Origin: Melioribacter roseus
GTDB lineage: Bacteria > Bacteroidota > Ignavibacteria > Ignavibacteriales > Melioribacteraceae
Direction: 5' to 3'
Length of the DNA stretch: 64,000 bases
Assembly (NCBI GenBank): GCA_020724265.1
Contig: DYHH01000012.1
Location: 1 to 64,000 of the forward strand
Both the position numbers and the translations under genes were made by a program. The stretch's first letter is position 1; each line of letters opens with the position of its first letter. This document shows, in pieces, positions 54,487 to 62,167 of this stretch. The notes beneath the pieces were generated by a model. That model was not told the DNA's origin. It was given only the letters and a program-made list of their open reading frames with translations, and did no database searches.

Positions 54487-54978
54487 TTAGTATCTATCGT
54501 CGTCATCAAAGTAATTGTCCTCAAAATCATCTAAGTCATCATCTTCAAACATGTCGTCATCTATTGCATCGTCATAATCATCGTCATCGGAAAAATTTTT
54601 ATCGAGGTTTTTTGCTTCCGGTATATAATATTCCTCCCGGGGAACGGAATCTTCAATTCTATCTAATGTTAAGTCAAGTAATTCTTCGCTTAATTCTTCA
54701 ACGATAACGCCGTTGTCGGGTTCATTGTTTCCCGAATAATTTTCAGCCGCTGTTTCGCTATCTTCCCATAAATCCATGAGATCACTTTTTTTTAATTTTT
54801 GAACCCACTCAACAATTATTTCTTTTACTTGGTTTATAAGATTATTGTCCCATGTTCCTTCTTCTGTTAATTGCTCGCTCATTAAACTCCAATAAGTTTT
54901 TTTCTTGTCGTTAGTATGCACTTGCTTTTTTAACAATGATACTATTTCATTGGTAGCTTTGCTGATAGTTATCGCCAT
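54487..54978 (-). CDS. Highly acidic protein of unknown function
   Basis: The 163-aa protein has a helical N-terminal half (about 1-70) and a C-terminal tail dominated by Asp and Glu (NFSDDDDYDDAIDDDMFEDD to the end). There is no signal peptide. Acidic tails of this kind occur in chaperone-like or nucleic-acid-mimic proteins, but no family is recognised. The neighbours (MarR, T9SS protein) give no hint. Confidence 0.7.
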   Translation of the reverse strand: MAITISKATNEIVSLLKKQVHTNDKKKTYWSLMSEQLTEEGTWDNNLINQVKEIIVEWVQKLKKSDLMDLWEDSETAAENYSGNNEPDNGVIVEELSEELLDLTLDRIEDSVPREEYYIPEAKNLDKNFSDDDDYDDAIDDDMFEDDDLDDFEDNYFDDDDRY

Positions 54979-55128
54979 CTTAATTCTCCGATAAATAAAT
55001 TATTTCTTCTGTAATAAGTTAGTAAAAGGAAATAAAAAAAATATTGGAAAAAATTTTTCTGATGAAAAATTTTTATATGTACAAAGATTTGTAATTATGA
55101 ATTAATTTTTATAGAATCTTTGAAAGGA

Positions 55129-55578
55129 TTATCCGCGGATTTTGTCAAGCAGGTCATTAACAACCTTAGCGTCATCTTCACCGATGTTTATAAAAATAGA
55201 TTGGAATTTATCTTCGAGAATATCAAGTTCTTGAAGAACCTTAAGCCCCTTTTCTGTGATTATTACTTCTGCTCTTCTTCTGTCTTCTTTACAATTTTTT
55301 CTTTCTACAAGGTCTTTTATGCGCAGGCGTTCTACCAATCGAGATGTATCGCTCATCTTATCTAGCATCCGTTCCTTTAATAAATTAACAGTTGCAGGAT
55401 TAGGATGTTGACCGCGCAGAATTCTTAATATATTGTATTGCTGCGGGGTAAGGTTAAATCTATTCAGTATTTGAACTTGATGATAATTAAGCCAGCTGTG
55501 AGTATAAATAATATTCACAGCCAGCTTGTGAAATTCACTTTTGAATTTCTCTTGTTTTATCTCGTCTTCAAGTTTCAT
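55129..55578 (-). CDS. MarR-family transcriptional regulator
   Basis: The 149-aa protein has a winged helix-turn-helix: FNLTPQQYNILRILRGQ, LKERMLDKMSDTSRLVERL (recognition helix) and KEDRRRAEVIITEKG (wing). The start ATG overlaps the yceI stop by one base. MarR proteins bind small ligands or sense redox; the likely target is its own yceI-marR transcript. Confidence 0.9.
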   Translation of the reverse strand: MKLEDEIKQEKFKSEFHKLAVNIIYTHSWLNYHQVQILNRFNLTPQQYNILRILRGQHPNPATVNLLKERMLDKMSDTSRLVERLRIKDLVERKNCKEDRRRAEVIITEKGLKVLQELDILEDKFQSIFINIGEDDAKVVNDLLDKIRG

Positions 55579-56177
55579 TATGATTCTGTCGTTACTTCTT
55601 TTTTCAATTGTATGTCAATGTTAAGATACACGGTTTTTCCAACCACCAAACCTCCGGTTTCAATTGCGGTGTTCCACTTTAACCCATATTCAAACCTATC
55701 TAAAGAACCGGCAAGCTTGAACCCGGCTTTAGTATTTCCCCACGGATCTTGTACCGTACCGTTATGAGTAACGTCCAATTTAATTTCTTTTGTTGTTCCC
55801 CTAATGGTAAGATCACCAACGAGTTCGTATTTGTTCTCGCTGATTTTTTTCATTGATTTCCCTGTAAAAGTAATTTGCGGATATTCGTCGGCAGCGAAGA
55901 AGTCATCAGATCTTAAGTGATTATCTCTTCTTTCATTATCGGTATTGATACTGTTGGCTTCTATTGTGAAGTTAACTTGAGCACCTTCAAAATCTTCACC
56001 TTCTGTAACAACGGTACCCTCATACTCGTTGAATTTTCCGTCAACATCGGTAATAACCATATGTGAAACGGTAAAACCGATTTTTGAGTGTGCTTTATCG
56101 AAACTCCAATTTGTTTGGGCGCTTACAGTTAATACGGCAAAAAGCAAGAAATACAAGATTATGTTTATTTTTTTCAT
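55578..56177 (-). CDS. YceI-family periplasmic lipid-binding protein
   Basis: The 199-aa protein has a signal peptide (about 1-20) and the YceI fold: WSFDKAHSKIGFTVSHMVITDV, DDFFAADEYPQITF and WNTAIETGGLVVGKTV. YceI proteins bind isoprenoid-like lipids. It is co-transcribed with the downstream marR. Confidence 0.92.
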   Translation of the reverse strand: MKKINIILYFLLFAVLTVSAQTNWSFDKAHSKIGFTVSHMVITDVDGKFNEYEGTVVTEGEDFEGAQVNFTIEANSINTDNERRDNHLRSDDFFAADEYPQITFTGKSMKKISENKYELVGDLTIRGTTKEIKLDVTHNGTVQDPWGNTKAGFKLAGSLDRFEYGLKWNTAIETGGLVVGKTVYLNIDIQLKKEVTTES

Positions 56178-56221
56178 TGTTATGCTCCTTTTATGTTAAA
56201 ATTGTTGTATTGATTCCCCCC

Positions 56222-56256
56222 ACAATATTTAAGAACATTGTAGGTTGCAACATTGT
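56222..56256. promoter_or_regulatory. Putative MarR operator upstream of yceI-marR
   Basis: AACATTGT repeats at 56234-56241 and 56249-56256, with ACAAT (56222-56226) inverted to ATTGT (56237-56241) and a perfect GTTGCAAC (56244-56251) between. Such short palindromes are typical MarR sites, but binding is inferred. Confidence 0.45.
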
Positions 56257-56411
56257 TCCAAATTAAAACCATTATTATTGTTTCACTTAACTAAACAAAT
56301 AATTGTTGTCAAAAGTGCCCAATTAGAATGATTCTAAAATAAATCAGTAAAAAGATGCAAACAATTTGAATAAAGCGTATTTTTCTAACGATTCTTAAAA
56401 CTAAAAAACAA

Positions 56412-57713
56412 ATGACAAACGTCGCTACCGACGAATACAATGATCGTCCTAATTATTCAGACTTGATTGAGCGATTACTTTTCTTTAATAAAGTCTCTCA
56501 AAATATCCTTGAGAAAAAACCCCTTCCCGATTTACTGAATGAAATAATCAGTTCCAGTAAAAGTCTGTTGAATGCCGAAGCAAGCTCTTTGCTATTATAT
56601 AACAACTCTGAGAAGCACTTATATTTTCATACTGTTTCCGGCGAAAAGAGAAAAGCATTAACACATAAAAAGATAAAAATCGGTGAAGGAATTGCCGGCT
56701 GGGTTGCTCATCACAAAAAAGAAATTAATATTGATGATTGCTATTCCGACCCAAGATTTAACAAAGATTTTGATATTGCAACAGGCTTCAAAACAAGAAA
56801 CATGCTCTGTGCGCCGATGATTAGAAAAAATGAATTGGTTGGAGTAATTCAGGTAATTAATAAAAAAAATAACCGGCTTTTTAATCAACAAGATATTGAT
56901 TTGTTTAATCTGCTTGCTTCAGAATGTGCACTTGCAATTGAAAACGCCCGTCTTACCGAAGTTGAGATTAAAACCGAACAACTTAATTATGAATTAAAAA
57001 TTGCACATCAAATCCAACAAAAACTTCTTCCTTCGGAACTTCCCTCATTTGATAATATCGATATGAGCGCAAAACTAATCCCGGCAAAAGAAGTCGGCGG
57101 TGATTATTATAACGTAATAAAAATAAATGATAACCAAACTTTATTTTTTGTTGCGGATGTTTCGGGCAAAAGTGTATCTGCAGCGTTAATTGTCTCAACA
57201 ATTTACTCCTTTATTCAAACCTATTTAATAATAAGTAAGGAGAAGTTTGACTTAAAAGATTTTGTTCAATCGTTAAATAGGTTTTTAATTACATCTACTA
57301 CTCAAGATAAATTTGCAACAGCTTGGTTCGGACTATTAATACATCCAGAAAAAAAAATAATAAGTATCAATGCAGGTCACAACCCAACATACTTTTTTGA
57401 TAGTAGTATATCGGAATTAATTGAGTTAAATAAAGGCGGATTATTGTTGGGAAGTATAGATTTTACCTATGATTCCGAGACAATCAATTTAAAAAGTGAT
57501 GACTTGATTATTTTTTATACAGACGGCATACCCGAAGCAATGAATAAATCTAATATTGAATACGGAGAAGATCGGTTCAAGAAATTAATTGTAAAATATG
57601 CCGGACTTCCCCCGGATAAACTTTTAGACAAAATAATCAGTAGTGTAAGTAAGTTCAGAGGCAGTGCTGAACAAAGCGATGATGTTACTCTCGGAATAAT
57701 AAAAATTCTATAA
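56412..57713 (+). CDS. GAF-domain PP2C (RsbU/SpoIIE-type) serine phosphatase
   Basis: The 433-aa protein has a GAF domain (about 20-180), a short coiled coil, and a PP2C phosphatase with EVGGDYYN, FVADVSGKS, NAGHNP, YTDGIPEAMN and SDDVTLGII, all metal-site residues. Such enzymes act on anti-sigma factor antagonists in partner-switching stress pathways. No anti-sigma gene is next to it. There is no classical ribosome site before the ATG. Confidence 0.92.
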   Translation: MTNVATDEYNDRPNYSDLIERLLFFNKVSQNILEKKPLPDLLNEIISSSKSLLNAEASSLLLYNNSEKHLYFHTVSGEKRKALTHKKIKIGEGIAGWVAHHKKEINIDDCYSDPRFNKDFDIATGFKTRNMLCAPMIRKNELVGVIQVINKKNNRLFNQQDIDLFNLLASECALAIENARLTEVEIKTEQLNYELKIAHQIQQKLLPSELPSFDNIDMSAKLIPAKEVGGDYYNVIKINDNQTLFFVADVSGKSVSAALIVSTIYSFIQTYLIISKEKFDLKDFVQSLNRFLITSTTQDKFATAWFGLLIHPEKKIISINAGHNPTYFFDSSISELIELNKGGLLLGSIDFTYDSETINLKSDDLIIFYTDGIPEAMNKSNIEYGEDRFKKLIVKYAGLPPDKLLDKIISSVSKFRGSAEQSDDVTLGIIKIL

Positions 57714-57811
57714 AACTTTCCCGCAACTTATTTTTTTCTTGCATAATATCAGAAAAATTTTAAATTGACTCCTAAGTCTTTTTAATTCAACTCAGAAACA
57801 TGGGGGGTCTG

Positions 57812-59527
57812 ATGAATTATTTAATCAAATTATCGCAAATCTCTATCTATTATTTCGCAGCATTTATCTTTTTTCAAATCAATTCGCTTGCTCAGGAAGA
57901 AAAACATTATTCATCGATCCATAATGAAAAACCTGATCATGAATATGTAAAGAGTAAACCTCATCGCCAATACTCTCTTCCGTTTGAGTTTAAAAGCAAA
58001 AAAATCTCAGTTACTCAAGTAAATGTTAACGAAAACGGAATGACTATTTTAGGCGATGCTGCAAATGAACCATCGATAGCCATTGATTTTAAGAATCCGA
58101 ACAAAATGGCAATTGGCTGGAGACAATTCGATCATGTAACAAGTAATTTTAGACAAGCCGGCTATGCTTTTACCAAAGATGGTGGGAAGACATGGACTTT
58201 CCCGGGAGTATTAGAACCAGGTGTATTCAGATCAGACCCAGTATTAGATTCTGATGCTGAAGGTAACTTCTATTATTTGAGTCTTCACTCAGCTAGCGGT
58301 AATTATTCTTGTCAGTTATTTAGATCAACTGATGGAGGAGAAACTTGGGGAGTAGCTACCGATGCCAAAGGAGGTGATAAACCTTGGCTGGCGATTGACA
58401 GGTCACAATCTCCGGGCAAGGGTCATATCTATTCTTATTGGAATGGAACTTATAGTTCTTGTCAGTGGAAAGGATTTACACGCTCGGTTGATGGTGGAAA
58501 TTCTTTCGACGAATGCACAGGCATACCCTTTCGTCCGTATTGGGGAACAATGACTGTTGGGCTGAACGGAGATTTATTCTTAACCGGTTATGACGGAGTA
58601 TATTTTAGCGTTTGGAAATCAACAAATGCAAAATATGCAGATTCTGTTGTTACATTTAATGTTCCCAATTCTATTTATGAAATGAATGGTAGGATGCCTT
58701 CTCCCGGTGGACCAAATCCGGTAGGAATTGTTGGACAAGCAAATGTCGGGATTGATACATCTCATGGGAGATATCACAATAATCTATACGTTCTTGCGAC
58801 AATAAGGGATTTAGGATCACAAGATCCAGCAGAGATTTATGTTGTAAGAAGTAGTGACGGCGGAGATAGTTGGTCACAGCGATCAAGAGTAAATGATGAT
58901 AATAGTGATAATAATTACCAATGGTTTGGAACGCTCTCTGTTGCGCCTAATGGAAGAATTGATGCTGTTTGGTTGGATACAAGGAATTCACCACCGGGGA
59001 AATATGAATCGGAGTTGTTTTATTCTTTTTCTACGGATGGAGGATATTCTTGGTTTCCAAATGTAAATTTACTCGAACAAAGTTTTGATCCTCACGTTGG
59101 CTGGCCTCAGCAAAACAAAATGGGCGATTATTTTGATATGATTTCGGATAATGAAGGAGTACATTTGGCATGGGCGGCTACTTTCGGAGGCGAACAGAAT
59201 GTTTATTATTCAAGAATATTTACCGATGTTATCAGCGGTTTAAAAGAAGCGGAAATAATACCTAAAGAATTTGTTCTTCATCAAAATTATCCGAATCCAT
59301 TTAATCCAACAACAAAAATCAAGTATCAAGTAGCAAGTATCGAGAATGTTAGTTTAAAAGTATATGATGTCTTGGGGCGGGAAATAAAAACTCTTATTAA
59401 CAAACCACAGCAGCCGGGTGAATATGAAATTGAATTCAACGCAGAGAATTTTTCATCAGGCGTATATTTCTATACTTTACGTGCCGGTAATCTAATTGAA
59501 ACGAAAAAAATGTTACTGGCAAAATAG
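57812..59527 (+). CDS. Secreted BNR-repeat (sialidase-like) protein with T9SS sorting domain
   Basis: I use ATG at 57812 because GGGGGGTCTG lies directly upstream. The product has a signal peptide (about 1-27) and at least five Asp-box repeats (TKDGGKTWTF, STDGGETWGV, SVDGGNSFDE, SSDGGDSWSQ, STDGGYSWFP) of a six-bladed propeller, then a T9SS domain (LHQNYPNPFNPTT). The catalytic residues of a true sialidase were not confirmed; a non-enzymatic surface propeller is as likely. Confidence 0.87.
   Translation: MNYLIKLSQISIYYFAAFIFFQINSLAQEEKHYSSIHNEKPDHEYVKSKPHRQYSLPFEFKSKKISVTQVNVNENGMTILGDAANEPSIAIDFKNPNKMAIGWRQFDHVTSNFRQAGYAFTKDGGKTWTFPGVLEPGVFRSDPVLDSDAEGNFYYLSLHSASGNYSCQLFRSTDGGETWGVATDAKGGDKPWLAIDRSQSPGKGHIYSYWNGTYSSCQWKGFTRSVDGGNSFDECTGIPFRPYWGTMTVGLNGDLFLTGYDGVYFSVWKSTNAKYADSVVTFNVPNSIYEMNGRMPSPGGPNPVGIVGQANVGIDTSHGRYHNNLYVLATIRDLGSQDPAEIYVVRSSDGGDSWSQRSRVNDDNSDNNYQWFGTLSVAPNGRIDAVWLDTRNSPPGKYESELFYSFSTDGGYSWFPNVNLLEQSFDPHVGWPQQNKMGDYFDMISDNEGVHLAWAATFGGEQNVYYSRIFTDVISGLKEAEIIPKEFVLHQNYPNPFNPTTKIKYQVASIENVSLKVYDVLGREIKTLINKPQQPGEYEIEFNAENFSSGVYFYTLRAGNLIETKKMLLAK
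59276..59527 (+). repeat. T9SS sorting-domain DNA cassette, copy D
   Basis: The last 84 codons of the BNR gene. IKYQVASIENVSLKVYD and the codons for them agree with copies A-C, which lie 14-17 kb away on the other strand. The heptanucleotide array (CAAAAAT then CAAGTAT, CAAGTAG, CAAGTAT) is at 59313-59340. Confidence 0.8.
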
Positions 59528-59562
59528 TTATTAGTCAGTAAACTAAATTAATTTTTTCTTTG

Positions 59563-59601
59563 CAATTGTAAGTTGCCGCAATTAAGCGGCAGCTTCAATT
59601 G
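59563..59601 (+). terminator. Terminator hairpin after the BNR-repeat gene
   Basis: Sixteen base pairs with a single bulge connect CAATTG and AAGTTGCCGC to GCGGCAGCTT and CAATTG across the loop AATTAA. It lies 36 bp past the stop. No clear T-run follows. Confidence 0.6.
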
Positions 59602-59691
59602 TTGTGTGCTATATGGTTTATTATGCAACAAGTTTTAAATTTACTGAAGCTATATTTACCGGTCGGATTTATAATTTGGGATATTTGACAT

Positions 59692-62106
59692 ATGCGGGTA
59701 ACAAAAAAATATTTATACCTCTTAACTCTAATTGTTCTTTTTGCTGAAAACTTTGCACAAGTAATCACGATAAAAGATAATGAAACAAGTCATCCACTTG
59801 AACTTGTAAACATATCCAGTGAAAACCCCAAAACATTTACCGTAACAAACGCCTCCGGTAAAGCCGACATTTCCAGGTTTGAAAATGCAGAAATTATTTC
59901 CTTTCAAATGCTGGGCTATAAAACAAAGAGGCTTACTTTTTCAGAAATTGAAGACCTCAAATTTATAATTCATTTGGAAGCAACTAATATTTCATTGGAT
60001 CAAATTGTAGTATCTGCTGCAAAATGGAATCAGCTTGCGAGAGAGAATCCGACAAAAGTTTCAATGGTAACTCCTAAAGATTTGGCTTTGCAAAATCCGC
60101 AAACAGCCGCCGATTTGTTGAATATCTCCGGTGAGGTTTTCATTCAGAAAAGTCAGCAGGGCGGTGGAAGCCCTATGATTCGAGGCTTTGCAACAAATCG
60201 TTTATTAATTGCGGTAGATGGTATTCGAATGAACACCGCAATATTCAGAAGCGGAAATTTACAAAATGTAATTTCTCTCGATCCGTTTGCAATAGAAAGA
60301 GCCGAAGTTATGTTTGGTCCCGGTTCAATTTTATACGGTAGCGATGCAATCGGAGGTGTAATGAGTTTCTACACTTTGAATCCACAGTTTTCATTAAATG
60401 AATCAATTTTTATTAAGGGAAATTCATCCGTTCGTCATTCGACAGCTAACAATGAATTTACCGGTCACATTGATATAAATCTTGGTTGGAAAAACTTTGC
60501 AATGATTACAAGTATAACCCATACGGATTACGGTGATTTGAAAATGGGATCTGTCGGACCCGATGAATATCTTAAACCGTTTTACGTAAACCGAATAGAT
60601 GGTGAAGACAAAGTTTTTGAAAATGACGATCCCGAATTACAAACACCAACCGGTTATTCACAAATTAACTTAATGCAAAAGTTAAGATACAAGCCTAATG
60701 AGAATTGGAACTTGAGTTACGGCTTCCATTATTCCAGTACATCTAACTATGATCGTTATGACAGATTAATTAGAACAAGAAACGGTTTGCCAAGAAGTGC
60801 CGAGTGGTATTACGGTCCGCAAAAATGGATGATGAATAATCTGGAAATCACAAATCAATACAATAATTCGGTTTATGATGATATGACAATTCGATTGGCT
60901 CATCAATTTTTTGAAGAAAGCAGAGTCGATAGAGATTTTAACGATGATATAAAAAGAAGCAGAATCGAAAAAATAAATGCATACTCGATCAACTTTGATT
61001 TCAATAAGTCTTTCGATCAACAACATAATATTATTTACGGATTAGAATTTGTTTACAACGATGTAGTTTCTAACGGAACTGATGAAAATATTTTGACAAG
61101 CGATATTGTTCCCGGACCATCGAGATATCCGCAATCAAACTGGTCATCGTATGCGGCGTATTTAACTTATCAATTTAAGATGAGTCAAAATTTACTTTTA
61201 CAAACCGGTGCGCGGTACAATTATTTTAATATAAATGCCGAGTTCGATAAAACATTTTATCCTTTTCCATTTACAAAAACTGAATTAAACAATGGCGCAT
61301 TAACGGGAAGTATCGGTTTGGTTTATACACCGGAGAAATCCTGGTCAATTGGATTTAATCTTTCAAGCGGTTTCCGTTCACCGAACATAGATGATATGGG
61401 AAAAGTATTCGATTCCGAACCGGGTAGTGTTGTTATTCCGAATCCAAATCTTAAAGCCGAGTATGCATATAACGCTGAGCTTGGTATAGCAAAAGTCTTT
61501 AACGATTTCATGAAAATTGATTTAACCGGTTACTACACTTTTCTTGATGAAGCAATGGTTAGAAGAAATTATTCATTAAACGGATTAGACAGTTTAGTTT
61601 ATTCGGGCGAACTCAGTCAAATTCAAGCTATACAAAATGCGGCAAGCGCTTATGTTTGGGGGATTCAAACCGGTGTAGAATTGAAACTTCCGGTGGGATT
61701 CGGATTTTCAACTCGCTTCAATTATCAACAAGGTGAAGAAGAACTTGACGACGGAAGTAAAAGTCCGCTTAGACATGCGGGTCCTTGGTTCGGCTCAACT
61801 CATTTAACATTTTCCGCGCAAAGAATGAAAATGGATTTGTATGCAGTTTACAACGGTGAAGTAAGCTATGATAATCTTGCAGAAGAAGAAAGAGGTAAAA
61901 CTTATCTATATGCCGAAGACGAAAACGGAAATCCATATTCACCAAGCTGGTACACGCTTAACTTAAAAATGAGTTATCAATTAAGTGATTTGTTATTTAT
62001 AAGCGGCGGTATAGAAAATATAACCGATCAAAGATACAGACCATATAGTTCAGGATTAGCCGCGGCGGGAAGGAATTTTGTTCTTTCTTTACGTGCCGGG
62101 TTTTAA
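59692..62106 (+). CDS. TonB-dependent outer-membrane receptor
   Basis: The 804-aa protein has a signal peptide (about 1-22), an N-terminal carboxypeptidase-regulatory-like domain (about 23-95), a plug (about 105-230; PMIRGFATNRLLIAVDGIRM, then GPGSILYGSDAIGGV) and a 22-stranded barrel ending in the terminal phenylalanine (LSLRAGF). The plug wording resembles haem- or hydroxamate-type receptors, but the ligand cannot be fixed. There is no neighbouring SusD-like or TonB gene. Confidence 0.92.
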   Translation: MRVTKKYLYLLTLIVLFAENFAQVITIKDNETSHPLELVNISSENPKTFTVTNASGKADISRFENAEIISFQMLGYKTKRLTFSEIEDLKFIIHLEATNISLDQIVVSAAKWNQLARENPTKVSMVTPKDLALQNPQTAADLLNISGEVFIQKSQQGGGSPMIRGFATNRLLIAVDGIRMNTAIFRSGNLQNVISLDPFAIERAEVMFGPGSILYGSDAIGGVMSFYTLNPQFSLNESIFIKGNSSVRHSTANNEFTGHIDINLGWKNFAMITSITHTDYGDLKMGSVGPDEYLKPFYVNRIDGEDKVFENDDPELQTPTGYSQINLMQKLRYKPNENWNLSYGFHYSSTSNYDRYDRLIRTRNGLPRSAEWYYGPQKWMMNNLEITNQYNNSVYDDMTIRLAHQFFEESRVDRDFNDDIKRSRIEKINAYSINFDFNKSFDQQHNIIYGLEFVYNDVVSNGTDENILTSDIVPGPSRYPQSNWSSYAAYLTYQFKMSQNLLLQTGARYNYFNINAEFDKTFYPFPFTKTELNNGALTGSIGLVYTPEKSWSIGFNLSSGFRSPNIDDMGKVFDSEPGSVVIPNPNLKAEYAYNAELGIAKVFNDFMKIDLTGYYTFLDEAMVRRNYSLNGLDSLVYSGELSQIQAIQNAASAYVWGIQTGVELKLPVGFGFSTRFNYQQGEEELDDGSKSPLRHAGPWFGSTHLTFSAQRMKMDLYAVYNGEVSYDNLAEEERGKTYLYAEDENGNPYSPSWYTLNLKMSYQLSDLLFISGGIENITDQRYRPYSSGLAAAGRNFVLSLRAGF

Positions 62107-62114
62107 GTAAACAG

Positions 62115-62150
62115 AGAGATTCCATCTGTTGGCTAACGGATGGAATCTCT
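62115..62150. terminator. Hairpin between convergent TonB-receptor and metalloprotease genes
   Basis: AGAGATTCCATCTGT (62115-62129) pairs with ACGGATGGAATCTCT (62136-62150) across TGGCTA, 15 pairs with one G-T wobble. The place between convergent stops suggests termination for both genes. Confidence 0.65.
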
Positions 62151-62167
62151 GGCTTACAAACTAGAAT

